A stretch of DNA of 64,000 bases from Metridium senile (GCA_949775045.1 OX459104.1:6467306-6531305), one strand, 5' to 3'; counted from the first letter of the stretch, positions 11,816-22,970 are shown. Made by a program: numbers and translations. The notes: generated by a model not told the origin, from the sequence alone.

Positions 11816-12030
11816 TGTATAGCCGATACAACACGGACGCTAATGTTGTAAACGACTTAACAACTTCTAGGTTAGCTCTTTCATATTTTACCAAAATTTT
11901 TAAGATTAAAAGTTAAAACTAATGCAAATCAGGATATACAACACTAGTGCTTTATGAAGATTTACACTCGTCATGGTCATGGTCATTTGAAAATGTCTCA
12001 TTAATTATTCATGAGTTTTTTAAAATGGCA
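11816..12030. repeat. Hairpin repeat family H, partial and internally deleted
   Basis: Begins at AAGCCGAAGGCGCGCAATTG and runs to GTCTCATTAATTATTCATGA. It lacks about 25 internal bases (the GCCGTAAAATTACC segment) present in the other copies. Confidence 0.75.
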
Positions 12031-12267
12031 TTGAATATCAGTTTTGCACCATACAAAGTCCTGTATGCGCGATGCTGTGCGACAAGCAAAGACAAGTTTC
12101 TCCCCGGATGTGTGGAAATAGCCTTTGGACCGGTTACTTGAAGAATGTTCACAAAAGGTCAACATGATACTGGGAGTTTGGGTTATAAAATGACAAGTAA
12201 TAGAGAATACTGTAACTTGCCAACAATAACATGAATGATATGATTACATACAATATATATATCTTTT

Positions 12268-12399
12268 TAGACAGTTTGATGTGTGATATGGCTGGATATT
12301 GTACGAGTGAAACGCTCTGTTTTGACGAGCCTTCGGGCGAGTCAAAATACAGCGTTTCTCTCGTAAAATATCCAGCCATATTACATATCAAACTGTCTA
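12268..12399. mobile_element. Near-perfect palindromic MITE
   Basis: The whole element folds as one hairpin around a CCTTCGGG loop. The arms begin TAGACAGTTTGATGTGTGAT and contain ATATGGCTGGATATT and GAGTGAAACGCT. Mirror-image open frames occur on both strands for this reason and are not genes. Confidence 0.8.
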
Positions 12400-12962
12400 A
12401 TAAGATATATTTATTTCACAATACATTAAAAGTTCTATTCATATTGTAAATAATTTATCATATTTATATATTTTATAAATTGTTTCTGAAAAGCCTTTGA
12501 AGAGAATCAATAAAGTACCTATTACCTATTACCTATTTATTTGTAGTTTTAAAACAGTAAGTGTTTTCATCTCATCATCATTCGAATAAGTCTTGCTAGA
12601 ACGTATTTTTTACTAATCAGCAAAAGCATAACACATAACAGCATAACATTGACAGCACCAACACCCACCAGGAAATAAAAGTCATTCAGATCGACCAATT
12701 ACCGTAAACTACCGGGTCAATGTGATATCTCACACCGATGTATTTCTAAAGTTTCATTCTAGAATGTTCTCCTTTGCTTTTTAAGGGACGACAAATCTTG
12801 ACGGTGTCACACTTTCGCCTTACAGTCCTTGTTGCTGTATCTGGTTAAAGGAGACTGCGTTTAAACCTTTTTGTGTGGATTTTACTAAGATGGTGCGAGC
12901 CAAGGTACCTTAATTTTGAAATTTGTTTTGTTTAATGTAATAAGTTATGTCACACATTATTT
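12400..12962. other. Spacer, no gene seen
   Basis: Contains a short TACCTATTACCTATTACCTA run near 12517-12536. No gene. Confidence 0.35.
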
Positions 12963-13171
12963 CAGGGTCTGAATATCAGTTAACAGCTAAATTTTAGCAA
13001 TTTTTTCAGTTATCAGTTAAATTAAAAACAAAGAAATATTTTTTTTCAAATTTATTAATTAAAAACAAAGAAATATCAGCTAACAGTTATCCTGAAAAGA
13101 CACGAAATTCTCAGTTAACAGTTAATTTTTTAGCCGTTTCTCAGTTAACAGTTAATCCCATTCAGACCCTG
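12963..13171. mobile_element. Short CAGGGTCTGAAT element with internal CAGTTAACAGTTAA repeats
   Basis: The termini CAGGGTCTGAAT and ATTCAGACCCTG are inverted, with TTATTT directly repeated on both flanks. The interior repeats CAGTTAACAGTTAA-like units and a duplicated TTAAAAACAAAGAAAT. Confidence 0.75.
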
Positions 13172-13310
13172 TTATTTGGTCGACATCTCCAACATCTCGT
13201 AAATCTCCAACATGATCAATGCCGGAAACTCAAGCTATCTGTACAACATACTCACTTTTTTTCATAATGAGGGATATACCATCAATCTATAGCAATTAGC
13301 CTTTTCCATA

Positions 13311-13704
13311 TCGAGCAAGGGACTGGGTACAAGTGAGAAAAACTAATTTAATTATGGTTCCAGAAAAAATAACTCCGTCTCATGGGAGAGTAACCAAATT
13401 TAATCTTATTGACCAAGTTTTAGAACGTTTGGCTAAATAGAAGAAAAAAAATATGAGCAACATACTCTGCCGAAATTACAGAGAAGATGCCCTTCCAAAG
13501 CGTCCTTCAATTCCAAACCATACGTACATTCTTATTATTTTCGAAAAATGAAAATGAAAAAATGAAATACAATAATTTTGTTTCAATTTGCATAAACTTG
13601 TTCAAACTCTTAATTCTTACTAATTTGTATTTGTTCCTTCATGTAAACTAGTTATTTTTGAATTATATTAATTTTGAGAAACTTGGTTCCAGTCCCTTGC
13701 TCGA
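13311..13704. mobile_element. TA-flanked MITE, TCGAGCAAGGGACTGG termini
   Basis: The ends TCGAGCAAGGGACTGG and CCAGTCCCTTGCTCGA are inverted and flanked by TA. The inside is non-coding. Confidence 0.75.
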
Positions 13705-13732
13705 TACGAAATTTTCTTTATTTTATTTTTAA

Positions 13733-15364
13733 AGTGCAAGTATCACCAAAAATAAGTGGTTTGATTTTATCATCATTAGATCGAAAAGTGGTTGCTTTGT
13801 ACTTAATATCATTTTAAAAATTTAAAAAACATCGAAATCCATGTTATTTTGCGCAAAAAAGCGAGCGTATTTGCCAAGGTCAATTTCAAGGTCATATGAC
13901 GATCCGTATCTGTGACGTATGAGGAGGAACGATTGTCACACAACACTCGTGCGGATTTGAGGGAAAGTTTGTCATCGACACAGTTTTTTTCAACAAAAAA
14001 GGATTTTAAAAACAATTTTATGGATAAACTATCAATGGATATTACTTTTCTGTAAGTAGAAAATTGTAATAAATGTAACTATGCTGTCATGGAGTTGTTA
14101 TCGTTTTGATTTTATGCGTTTTTCAGTCTTTTCGACAAATCTTCACTTACAATCAATTTGGTAGTCTTTTCAACCAAAACGTGTTCAAAATTACATTTTA
14201 GACAAACAATACCATTCGTTCAGGACTATTTTGAAAAGCTTAGAATGTTGTACAAAGGTTAGACCTTTCTGGTATTGTGTATATTCTATATGATCAGTTT
14301 TAATAGTGTATTTAAAATGCAATTGTTTTGAAACGGGTGAAACCTGAACCCAGCTGCTTATCGGCCGTGTTTGACGTTCTTGTACTTTTACTTTTCTAAC
14401 TTCACTTGGAAGTCTCACAAGACAAACAGTGCACTGTATTTCTGTATGAAAATAACCTTATTGTTTTTTTGTTGTTGTTTTTTTTCATGCTGAAAAGAGA
14501 TCATTTTCGTAAACTGTGTGATTTTCCGTATCTTGAAGAGAAACCATTGAGTTCGATGCGTGACAAATTCATAATTTTTCGTCCGTTAACTGACATTTTA
14601 TGTTTTGTACATTTATTTTGGTAAAATTGTGTTGTAAAAAACAAATCGATAAAATAATTTCCTAAAACAAAAAGGATTAAATTTGGCTAACCCTAGGCCT
14701 GTGGCGTTCTCGTTTAGAATAGGCGTTTCTTGTTGGTTTGCCGGTGTGAGCAGCAATGAAAACTGCTCTACGCTAGTACTGCTCTTTTAGATTTTTTTTT
14801 AGTTCACATCGGCTTGTGCTTTGATAGTAAAGATAATAACCAAATTAATAAAGAATTAGCTATTAGAATAAAGAATTCTAAAAACCAGTGCACTTTCTTT
14901 GGACTGAATCCCAATGATGTTTTGATATAATTGTCAACAAAGTCCGATGAAGTGAAGTTTCTTGAACATCAGTATACAACTATATCAGACAAATTTTATC
15001 CGTAACTACGTGAAAGAACTGTGTTTTTTGGTAATTTATACAAAGAAACACTATCTGCTCTTGTGCAGCTACAATTTTGGACAACACATCGTATAGGCAT
15101 TGAGCAGGTTTTCGTGATTTTATTAAAACTATAATGTACAACGTGCAGACAACAAACGATTCCGCTCCCGGCCGTGCGAAAGCGTTCCTCTTGCTACGTC
15201 ACAGCTAATTTGCATAATTTCTTGACTTGCGGCTTCGGCATTGTATATTTTTCGATTTTTTCCGCACTTCCAAATAAATTTTGGTTAAAAGACATTTGGA
15301 TTCGAAAATAAATCATTGAGAGCAATCATTTCAAGCAAAGTTTATTTTTGGTGATACTTGCACT
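13733..15364. mobile_element. 1.6-kb TTAA-TSD element, AGTGCAAGTATCACC termini
   Basis: The inverted ends AGTGCAAGTATCACCAAAAA are each flanked by TTAA. TTAA duplication fits Kolobok or piggyBac (known). Open frames inside are 60-75 residues with no transposase motif, so this copy is non-autonomous or decayed. Confidence 0.75.
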
Positions 15365-15459
15365 TTAAAATCATAAATAATATATATAATTTAACCGAAC
15401 AATCAACTGAACAAAAGATAAAGCAAGTATTGGCCATGGTATTGCAAAAGTTATTTTAA

Positions 15460-15743
15460 GGAGGCTCGAAATGGTTTCTGTATATATCTATATACCTACT
15501 TTATATTGCATTTTATGCAGCATTATTGTGAAACTATACAGTTAACCGATATATCATTTTAAAGCTTATGGATCTAGAAAATCAATTTGTTTTAAATTAT
15601 TGCGTTTGACGTTGTCATGACAACAGCAGGCTGCTGTAAAAAAAAGACCTTAAATTCTTTTATTAAAGCGTCAGAGGGGTCTTGTAAAATTGGCGATATT
15701 GCGCGCGCGCGCGCGCTCGGTCAAAAAACCATTTCGAGCCTCC
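15460..15743. mobile_element. TTAA-TSD MITE, GGAGGCTCGAAATGG termini
   Basis: The ends GGAGGCTCGAAATGGTTT and AAACCATTTCGAGCCTCC are perfect inverted copies flanked by TTAA on both sides. It contains an alternating GC run near 15700-15716. Confidence 0.85.
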
Positions 15744-15747
15744 TTAA

Positions 15748-16570
15748 GTGCCGGGCGGATCTAGGGGAGGGGGGAAGGGAGAGGACCTGACGGTATAGTA
15801 GTATATGAGGAGTATACTGACCACCCCTCCCCCCAAAAAAATAATCCTAGATCACCCCTGGATTGTATGGAAATGTAAAAGAATTGACAAATTTGAATTG
15901 AGAATTGAGTAATTTTACTTATTGAATATAAAAATAGGTATTACATTGTATGCCAGAGACTTTGCAATTGATTCCTGTTCCGGCATTGATTTCAGAGAAT
16001 TCCAATGGCGGAAGTACAAAAGTAAAGTTTGTTGGTTTTGTTGTTTAATTGTTCAATATGGCCAGTAAACTGTTTGTTCTCGGTTCTCTATCATTCGTTT
16101 ATTAAAACTCAGGCCTCTTTCAAATTAAACTTGTCCTTAGGGTAACTTGATATGCTAAGGATTTGGTTCATATATATGTTCAGGCATGCCAGTTAAAGGT
16201 AAATATATCTCAATTATTTCTAGATAAGACGTCTGATGATCTTTGGGCTGTCAGCTTTGTGCGTTATAACCTATCTATCAGTAAAACATTATTACAAGGT
16301 AAGCTAGTTGATATAGATATTTTTAATTTATGTAGACCTAAGTCTAAGGTAAATTTCAAAATAAATTTGATAAGCATTAAATTTGAATTCAAATAAAATA
16401 TGCATGCAGTTTAATATAAGGTAAATTCTATGGATATAACTTGAAAAAAAAAACCAAACACTCAATAAAAAATGTTTTGTAAAATGAAGCGGTCTAATCA
16501 GTTCGTATTGATGGACGAAAGAGGTCGTACAAAGTTAAGCTTTCGGCATTTTTAGAACCTGACAGTGATG
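15748..16570. other. Spacer, no gene seen
   Basis: Includes a G/A-rich patch near 15757-15790. The 77-residue frame at 16163 has no family resemblance. Confidence 0.35.
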
Positions 16571-16574
16571 GAAA

Positions 16575-16735
16575 TAAGGGCCTGTGCAATAATTATCGGG
16601 AGGGGGGGGGGGGGGGGGGGTTCTAAAATTAATAGGGGGGGTCAAAATTTAATTTGAAGTGTAGGGTAGGGGGGGAGGGGGGGGCTAGAAGTTAATTGCT
16701 TAAACATGGAGGGAGTGCATAAGTTATATTGGGAT
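16575..16735 (+). repeat. G-rich dispersed repeat, copy 1
   Basis: Starts CTGTGCAATAATTATCGGGA, then a G run of about 20 and further G-rich blocks. An inverted copy of its start ends the repeat at 27290-27472. Confidence 0.7.
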
Positions 16736-17479
16736 TTTGTTAATATAAAATTGAAAATATGCATATAAATATATTCAAAACAAATATTCATTGTTATATT
16801 TTTTTACTGTATCAAGAACACAACTTGTTACAGGTGCAAGCTCAAAACCATATATTGAAATATTATGCACCGGGCCTACGCGCGCTCAAAAACGCCGGGG
16901 TTTATTTCACTGTCCGCCATATTGGACGTTTGCCATTTTTTGGGAGACTGGGTACGAATTTCCGAACCAACGGTTGCATAATCTTTTATAGCTCCGGAAC
17001 GTGATCGATCGATTCCTATCTTCAATCGATTGATAGGACTTGACAAAGCAACCATTGAACAAGCGGTCAACTTGATGGCGAGCAAAAAAAAGTTTGTTTT
17101 AGTTCTTTTTGAGCCAATCTCAATGACATGAATAGTCAATCCGAATGAAATTTGTTTGAAAAGCACATTTTGACCCTTGTTTTTTCTTTTTTGTGCTGTA
17201 CTTTAATATGAAATAATTTATTGTATGATCATCGTTGGTCTTTCGCCGAGTATGCCTTCTTTTTAGTTTTTCGTGTTTGGACTTCATTACTCGTGCCCAG
17301 GCCTATGGCCGGCACGAGTCTTAAAATGCAACGCCGTCTGTCTTTATTTCCACGTCGAAGATTTTGAAATCGAGGCGATAACACCCAGGATTCTTTGCGA
17401 CATTAGCACGTGGTCCAACTAGCTACACAAAGCTACACTGTTGACCTTGTGCGTTGTTGGCTGCTTTGATATCAAAACT

Positions 17480-19072
17480 ATGGATTCTACGTCTTTAAAT
17501 ACGCTCAAATCACTTACATATCCACACACCGTTCGCGGTATGGCCACACTAAAAGATGTCGAGCGTTTTCGGAAAGGCCATTTTGAGAGATACCGCGAAT
17601 CTATCGTGAAACTGCCTATGAAAATGCCTATCGTGAAACTTATCGTGAACTATCTATCAAACAAGCTACCTATCTATTCAAAAGAGACTTATATTTCAGC
17701 TTATACAAACTCTAAAACCACAAAGAGCTCAACTAGACAATGTGAACAAAGGTCTACCGAAGAAAAAACGACGATTGCAAGCATTTCAAGCGAAGAACAT
17801 ACAAGACTAGCGACTTGTGTTTACACTCAACCATGTGAGTCTCAAAGTAAGGCCGCCTTCTCAAAGATGATTACTTCTTTCATAATAATAATAATGCTAA
17901 GTACCTTGCTTCTTTTGTTATTTTTAATTCAAGGAAGTATTTTCTGTTTTCCCTATTTGATATTAGTAACTTTGTTAGGGTACAAAACAGTCAAGTTCTT
18001 CGACTTCTACACTCAAACTATTGTCATTTCATCGTTCAGTGATTGTGATGTATTAGATAAAACTAGTTGTTTGACTGTACATGTATATAATGATGCAGAA
18101 GTCACAATAAAGATTACAAATAATACCAGGTCTCGTTATTCAAGGTTTGTTTATTATAATTATAGACATTTTCGCTATCATCGTAGTCGTGAGCCAAGTA
18201 GAATGCCAACACGATTAATAAGGCGTTTAAACACCAAAAGTAGGAAGCTTAGACGGTTTGTTTATCATAGAATACGCTCAAATATACCCAGGTCTTCTAA
18301 GTTACATACTTATATTAACTGTGCAAAAGTCAAAAGCGAGCATTATTCTTCAAAGTTCAAGGGGACTGGTACACAAGCATTTATTTCTCAAAGAAGGTTC
18401 AAATGTACAGCCAGTCGGTATATATCGTCCCTTTCTTGTAATAGACCAACGTCTCTCTATAAGACTCAGAGAATTCCGAGTTCATGCAGTTATGCGTCTA
18501 GTTTAATAAAATGTTATGCTCAAAACGAGAACTATTGTCTGTCTAGACGAAAATTACTTATTTCAGGTGACATTGAATCAAATCCTGGTCCTCTAATTCA
18601 AGATAATATTGTGCAAACTGTTCAAAAAATTTCCCCAGTAGTATTATTACAGTCTAGATTAGCTGAACAAGGTTTACAATCCTTAGATGTTGGTGGTGCA
18701 GGTGATTGTTTTTTTAGAGCAGTATCACATCAGCTGTATGGTAATACACATAATCATATACAAATACGTACTATTGCTGTTCAATACTTGGAAAATCATC
18801 CTGAAAGGTTTATTGAGAGCAATACTGAACATTCATGGGTAACATACTTAGCTAATATGTCTCGTCAAGGTACATGGTGTGATGGTATTATAATACAAGC
18901 AGTTGCAGATGTACTAAATATTACAATTCATATAACAGAATCAAATGAGGGGTTTGCACCATTTAATGTGATTAGTCCTATAAATACACAAATTAATTCT
19001 ACTACAATATATATTGGTCATGTGGATGAAGTACATTATGTTTCAACTTTTGCATTGGATAATTATTCTTGA
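17480..19072 (+). CDS. Polyprotein segment: hydrophobic domain, 2A motif, OTU protease
   Basis: The ATG at 17480 is preferred; the frame is open further upstream, but only through a TTG. Residues about 130-175 are strongly hydrophobic (one or two membrane spans), followed by an Arg/Ser-rich region. Residues 363-371 are GDIESNPGP, the 2A ribosome-skipping consensus, where translation would release the upstream part after Gly370. Downstream is an OTU-type cysteine protease domain with GGAGDCFFRAV (Asp409, Cys410) and DEVHYVS (His519). 2A plus OTU is known from non-LTR retrotransposons and Helitrons of invertebrates. The frame ends at TGA 19070-19072, but the same frame continues into the next segment. 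Confidence 0.75.
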   Translation: MDSTSLNTLKSLTYPHTVRGMATLKDVERFRKGHFERYRESIVKLPMKMPIVKLIVNYLSNKLPIYSKETYISAYTNSKTTKSSTRQCEQRSTEEKTTIASISSEEHTRLATCVYTQPCESQSKAAFSKMITSFIIIIMLSTLLLLLFLIQGSIFCFPYLILVTLLGYKTVKFFDFYTQTIVISSFSDCDVLDKTSCLTVHVYNDAEVTIKITNNTRSRYSRFVYYNYRHFRYHRSREPSRMPTRLIRRLNTKSRKLRRFVYHRIRSNIPRSSKLHTYINCAKVKSEHYSSKFKGTGTQAFISQRRFKCTASRYISSLSCNRPTSLYKTQRIPSSCSYASSLIKCYAQNENYCLSRRKLLISGDIESNPGPLIQDNIVQTVQKISPVVLLQSRLAEQGLQSLDVGGAGDCFFRAVSHQLYGNTHNHIQIRTIAVQYLENHPERFIESNTEHSWVTYLANMSRQGTWCDGIIIQAVADVLNITIHITESNEGFAPFNVISPINTQINSTTIYIGHVDEVHYVSTFALDNYS

Positions 19073-19120
19073 ACATCTATAAATGAATCTGATGGTTGCA
19101 GTGATACTACAAACACAAAC

Positions 19121-19744
19121 ATGGATTATATTGCTTGGAATAAACCATATTTTTTTATGTCGGCATACGCGATATGTGTCTCTGTTAACAAATCCTGTGG
19201 ATTTTGGAATCATGTAACATTAGATGCCATCAATGAGCATGCTATGCTCTATTCTAATAGTTTTGTACAAAATAATGCTAGTGAATTACCAAATGTTTTA
19301 AACATATATGATACCAGTATTGACCTACAATGGACAAAAGTCTACCATGGTTTACTATCGAGTAGTTCTTCAAGTAAAACATTCCTCAAGAAGTGCATTG
19401 TAGAAAATATTGATAATAAAACAACTGGTTTTGTGCTATGTTTTTCTGGTTATTCTATAAACTGTATTATTAAACAAAATAAAACAACTTTGAAGTATTT
19501 TGTATTGAACTGTAAAAATGACCAGCTAATATATTTTAATACAACATTTACTGATGTCGACTGTCTTATTAAAACATGTTGTGAAATGAAAGAACAAAGC
19601 TGCCACTGTGATGCAAAATATGTACTATATTTTCTTTCCTGTTCTCAAATAACCAGTGATAAGGAGAGACAGAATACTCTAAGGAAATTTAAATCAAACA
19701 AACAAAAGATGCATATTGAAAATAAACAAAGAGAGATGTATTGA
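19121..19744 (+). CDS. Polyprotein segment 2: papain-like (C76-like?) region
   Basis: It is in the same frame as the preceding segment and separated from it by a single TGA; the 15 codons after that TGA are open up to this ATG. It has a W..(V)TLD...E.A.LY pattern near residues 28-43, a GFVLCFSGYSINCI strand region and a closing Asp/Lys-rich tail. The layout is reminiscent of the herpes-tegument-protease-like (C76) domain found in Helitron polyproteins, but this is a weak match by eye. It ends at TGA 19742-19744; the frame then stays open. Confidence 0.5.
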   Translation: MDYIAWNKPYFFMSAYAICVSVNKSCGFWNHVTLDAINEHAMLYSNSFVQNNASELPNVLNIYDTSIDLQWTKVYHGLLSSSSSSKTFLKKCIVENIDNKTTGFVLCFSGYSINCIIKQNKTTLKYFVLNCKNDQLIYFNTTFTDVDCLIKTCCEMKEQSCHCDAKYVLYFLSCSQITSDKERQNTLRKFKSNKQKMHIENKQREMY

Positions 19745-19747
19745 AAT

Positions 19748-20029
19748 ATGGAACCTGAAAAGAAGAAAAGAAAATTGCAAAATATTGTTATTTGCAAAAA
19801 ACAAAGATATAAAACAATGGATAACTCTAACAAGATAACTCATCTTAAGAGATGTGCAGAGAAATCCAGAGAAATCTACAATTCAATGGATGTTGAAAAA
19901 AAGACCGAACTGCTTAAAGCACGTGCAGAGAAATCCAGACAAACCTACAATGCAATGGATGTTGAAAAAAAGACTGAACTGCTTAAAGCACTACGAAAAC
20001 TGACGAATGGCTCCAAATATTTATGCTAA
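19748..20029 (+). pseudogene. Polyprotein segment 3: Lys-rich repeats, truncated
   Basis: Same frame again, after the second TGA. It begins MEPEKKKRKLQ and then has repeats of about 23 residues with the core EKSR(E/Q)(I/T)YN(S/A)MDVEKKTELL. Such RKYN/EKSR repeats precede the Helitron N-terminal domain in many invertebrate Helitrons (family knowledge). The last codons and stop come from the palindromic element inserted at 20016, so the true C-terminal part is lost. No Rep or helicase domain is found downstream. Confidence 0.6.
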
Positions 20030-20288
20030 GAACACGCCCACATTAATTTAAAGTCACGCCCGCATTCTTTTGATGTCACACTCTCTTTCTTTTCCCACCA
20101 GTGCTGTGTTCACTTTGTATTGATAAATTTGTGCTCAACTTGCTAAGAATATTAGTTCTTAGCAAGTTGAGCACAAATTTATCAATACAAAGTGAACACA
20201 GCACTGGCGGGGAAAAGACAGAGTGTCAAATTAAAAGAATGTAGGCGTGACTTTAAAAGAATGTGGGCGTGTTCTTAGCATAAATATT
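20016..20288. mobile_element. 273-bp near-perfect palindromic MITE
   Basis: It folds end to end from AATATTTATGCTAAGAACAC to its exact inverse, with only scattered mismatches. The centre is near 20152 (AAGAATATTAGTTCTT). It truncates the polyprotein frame. Confidence 0.85.
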
Positions 20289-20415
20289 AAAGTTAATAAG
20301 TTACTCTGTGTTTACATTTTTAGTTAATAAGTTACTCTGCGTTTACATTTTTAATTAATAAGTTACTCCGCGTTTACATTTTTAATTAATAAGTTACTCT
20401 GCGTTTACATTTTTA
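20289..20415 (+). repeat. Minisatellite, ~31-bp unit, four copies
   Basis: Units read AGTTAATAAGTTACTCTGCG plus TTTACATTTTT, with a few substitutions. It is directly adjacent to the palindromic MITE. Confidence 0.9.
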
Positions 20416-20472
20416 TATGATTGTACAATGTTTCAATCATTTTTTTTATAGACATTGATATTGATAACATGG

Positions 20473-20818
20473 TTACACCAAACCTACTGAAGCGTTCCTA
20501 TCGAGGTTGGAAGCCTTGATTTATTCTTCCAAACTTGATTATAAATTTGTTTTGAAATTTGCATAAATGAATTGAACCTTGTAACTTTCAAAAACTGCCT
20601 CAAATCAAACCATTACTTTCAATGCTTTTTTGACAACAGAAACTTCCTAACCTAGTCTGCTTACAGAAATATTGTTATAAATACTTACTAAAGTATTCTA
20701 TTACAATAGCATTATCAGTCTGCATTTTGAAACTTACAAGATTCGATTCATTTATGCAAATTTCAAAACAAATTTAATATCAAATCGAACCTTCCAACCT
20801 CGATAGGAACACTTTTGG
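20473..20818. mobile_element. MITE with CCAAACCTAC(T/A)GAAGCG termini, copy 1
   Basis: The arms contain GCGTTCCTATCGAGGTTGGA and TTTTGAAATTTGCATAAATG in inverted orientation. The right end is degraded. The better copy is at 24181-24608. Confidence 0.75.
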
Positions 20819-21768
20819 CAACAATTTTTTTGAAATTGTACTTTTTATTCATTTCATGTTTCTTTTGTTGTACATGTTACACTTTATATATTGTTGAAAT
20901 TAAAGACTACACTTAGCAACTATATCTGTGTTGATGAATCTAATTACCATATATCAGGGGGGGCACTGTCAATCACAAATCAGATCTCAAAATGTTTTGA
21001 TAATATTTTGACTATAAATCTAAATAAGAACCAAATACAGATTGACCATACGCAATAAATTTCTCATTGTTTATCTTTTGAATATCAAGAAAAGAATATG
21101 TATCTGATTCAATAAATAGACCCTCAAGTTAATTCCAGGGTAAAATCATAACTTTAACAATCACAACAAATACTAATATATTGTGAGTGGAAAAATAATA
21201 TACTTTCCAAGTAAAAACAAAGGAGGCACTTTGACTTCTAGTGTCCGGAGACCGCGCGCAAAACTTGCATGCCTGCCAGAAAAAACTGTGATAATAGATA
21301 TATTTTGACATCGCTTTTCAATAGATTGCAAAAATACTAATTGTACAAAATAGTACTATTTTGTACTATTTCTTACTGTTTAGTAATTTGTATTTCATGC
21401 TTTTACTATTCGCACTTCAACACAATATTTAATTTTTTTTTCACATCCTTGTAGTTCTTCGCCATTGGCCGATTGATTGGTTTAAATTGTTTTTATTATT
21501 ATAATGTTTAAATCTGTATCTTGGCCTATCCTTTACAACCATCGTTAATCATGCTATTTTTTTATTATCAAACATGTCTTTGTTTTCTTTTCAAGCGTTG
21601 TCTGTAATAGTTTATGACATAAAAAGTCATGACTGCAATTTAGGTCTCGCTATGCCAATATCAACTATGTGAAACATTAGCTTGAAGTTGTCCAACCAGG
21701 CACGAGTAAACGCTTCATAAGCGTCTAGTTATTTTTATATCGCTGGTTTTCGCACGACGTTTTGTACG
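20819..21768. other. Spacer, no gene seen
   Basis: A+T-rich; short perfect repeat TAGTACTATTTTGTACTA near 21351-21368. No coding signal. Confidence 0.35.
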
Positions 21769-21951
21769 ATGCCAAGGCCAAGATTTAAAGTTGGAGCCTA
21801 CATGAGGGAGAGGAAGATGGTTCGAAAGCAAGTTTATATCATGAAGAAGCGAAAGCTAGAAACTGAATTGCAGTCCATCGATGCATAGATAGAAGAGAAG
21901 GAGAAGGAGCTGAAGGCAAAGACCGACAGACTTCGCTATCTAGATACGAAG
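21769..21951 (+). pseudogene. Broken first exon of a basic coiled-coil protein
   Basis: The frame begins MPRPRFKVGAYMRERK and continues KKRKLETELQSIDA, then an in-frame TAG (codon 41), then IEEKEKELKAKTDRLRYLDTK-type heptads. It ends in AAG followed by GTTTGC, a possible splice donor. Apart from the TAG the 61 codons look selected for a charged coiled coil. No following exon was identified. Confidence 0.4.
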
Positions 21952-22605
21952 GTTTGCATTATAGTTAGAAATATTAGCTATCTTGGGGATTGGCCTTTAA
22001 ATTTGAGCGGTATTTTTTTTTACACGAAGAGGCAGGGTCGCACGATGTTTACTATCAAAGTGAAGTTTATCAAGCTTTAATATTTTTATATGTACCTGAT
22101 AGACTATCAGAGTACTCTTACATTTTCATATTTTGTGTTGCTTTCTTTACAATTTGATGTTTTATCATTATATTTTACATAATTAGACGTTTTCATAGCA
22201 AGCACAGGCACCCCAAGCTCATATCATTCTGTCAATAATCAAAACACTCCACTCGATCTACTCTATATCATGGGAAATGAAATGAAGCTAGAGTTAGGCG
22301 AGTTTTGATTTATTATTGACATGATACACATACAAATTAAGGACAGTTATAACTTTTGGCTGCTATAACTGCCTGTTCTTTTATTATGATAATTATGGAT
22401 ACACTGTACATGTAATGCAAGCTACACCAGTTATTTATGTAATTACTGATAATAGTTTTGTTTATGTCACAGGTACATGTATGATAGCAGTGTTATAAGA
22501 CATATCTTAATAGACATGTACAAAGGAAGACAAAAGAAGGTCTCTCAAGCTGAACTCTTTTGTTATTCATGATAGGTAATATAATGAAATTTGTAACACC
22601 ATAAA
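21952..22605. other. Spacer, no gene seen
   Basis: A+T-rich sequence; contains the isolated motif GCACAGGCACCCCAAGCTC near 22201. No gene. Confidence 0.35.
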
Positions 22606-22712
22606 AAAATGTTGACTTAACTTTACTGACATTTTGGGCTTTAGCCCTCCGACGAAGGGCTAAAGCCCAAAGCTCGAAACATCAGTAAAGTTAAGTCAAC
22701 ATTTTTAACACC
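22606..22712. repeat. Palindromic repeat with hammerhead-like core
   Basis: The outer arms TGTTGACTTAACTTTACTG/CAGTAAAGTTAAGTCAACA enclose GGGCTTTAGCCCT, CCGACGA, AGGGCTAAAGCCC and CGAAAC. The order CCGACGA-stem-GAAAC resembles the CUGANGA...GAAA core of hammerhead ribozymes carried by Penelope-like and retrozyme repeats (known), with U4 changed to C. A catalytically dead relative is the likely reading. Confidence 0.45.
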
Positions 22713-22970
22713 GATGCAGCCTATACTTGTTTACTCGCTAGTTTCCATTTATTTTTGCTTTTGTTATTCCTTATTTACTATTAAATTACTAATTTCTTTT
22801 TTCTTGTGACAACATTTTTTAAATTTGGTAAATATTAGCAAATAGCACTAAATGGTGCTAATTAAACAACTGTAAACAAAACAAAATAGCACAATCAATC
22901 AATCATTGATTTTATTTGCACTTAAAAATTACAACTTTGTATAGTATTATGCACATTAGAGTTGTTTTCA

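Noticed and set aside
12149..12449. Mirror-image open frames on both strands
   Set aside because: They result from a near-perfect palindromic MITE.
17441..17479. An upstream start for the 2A/OTU polyprotein
   Set aside because: The first codon of that longer frame is TTG; the first ATG in frame is at 17480, which is expected in a eukaryote.
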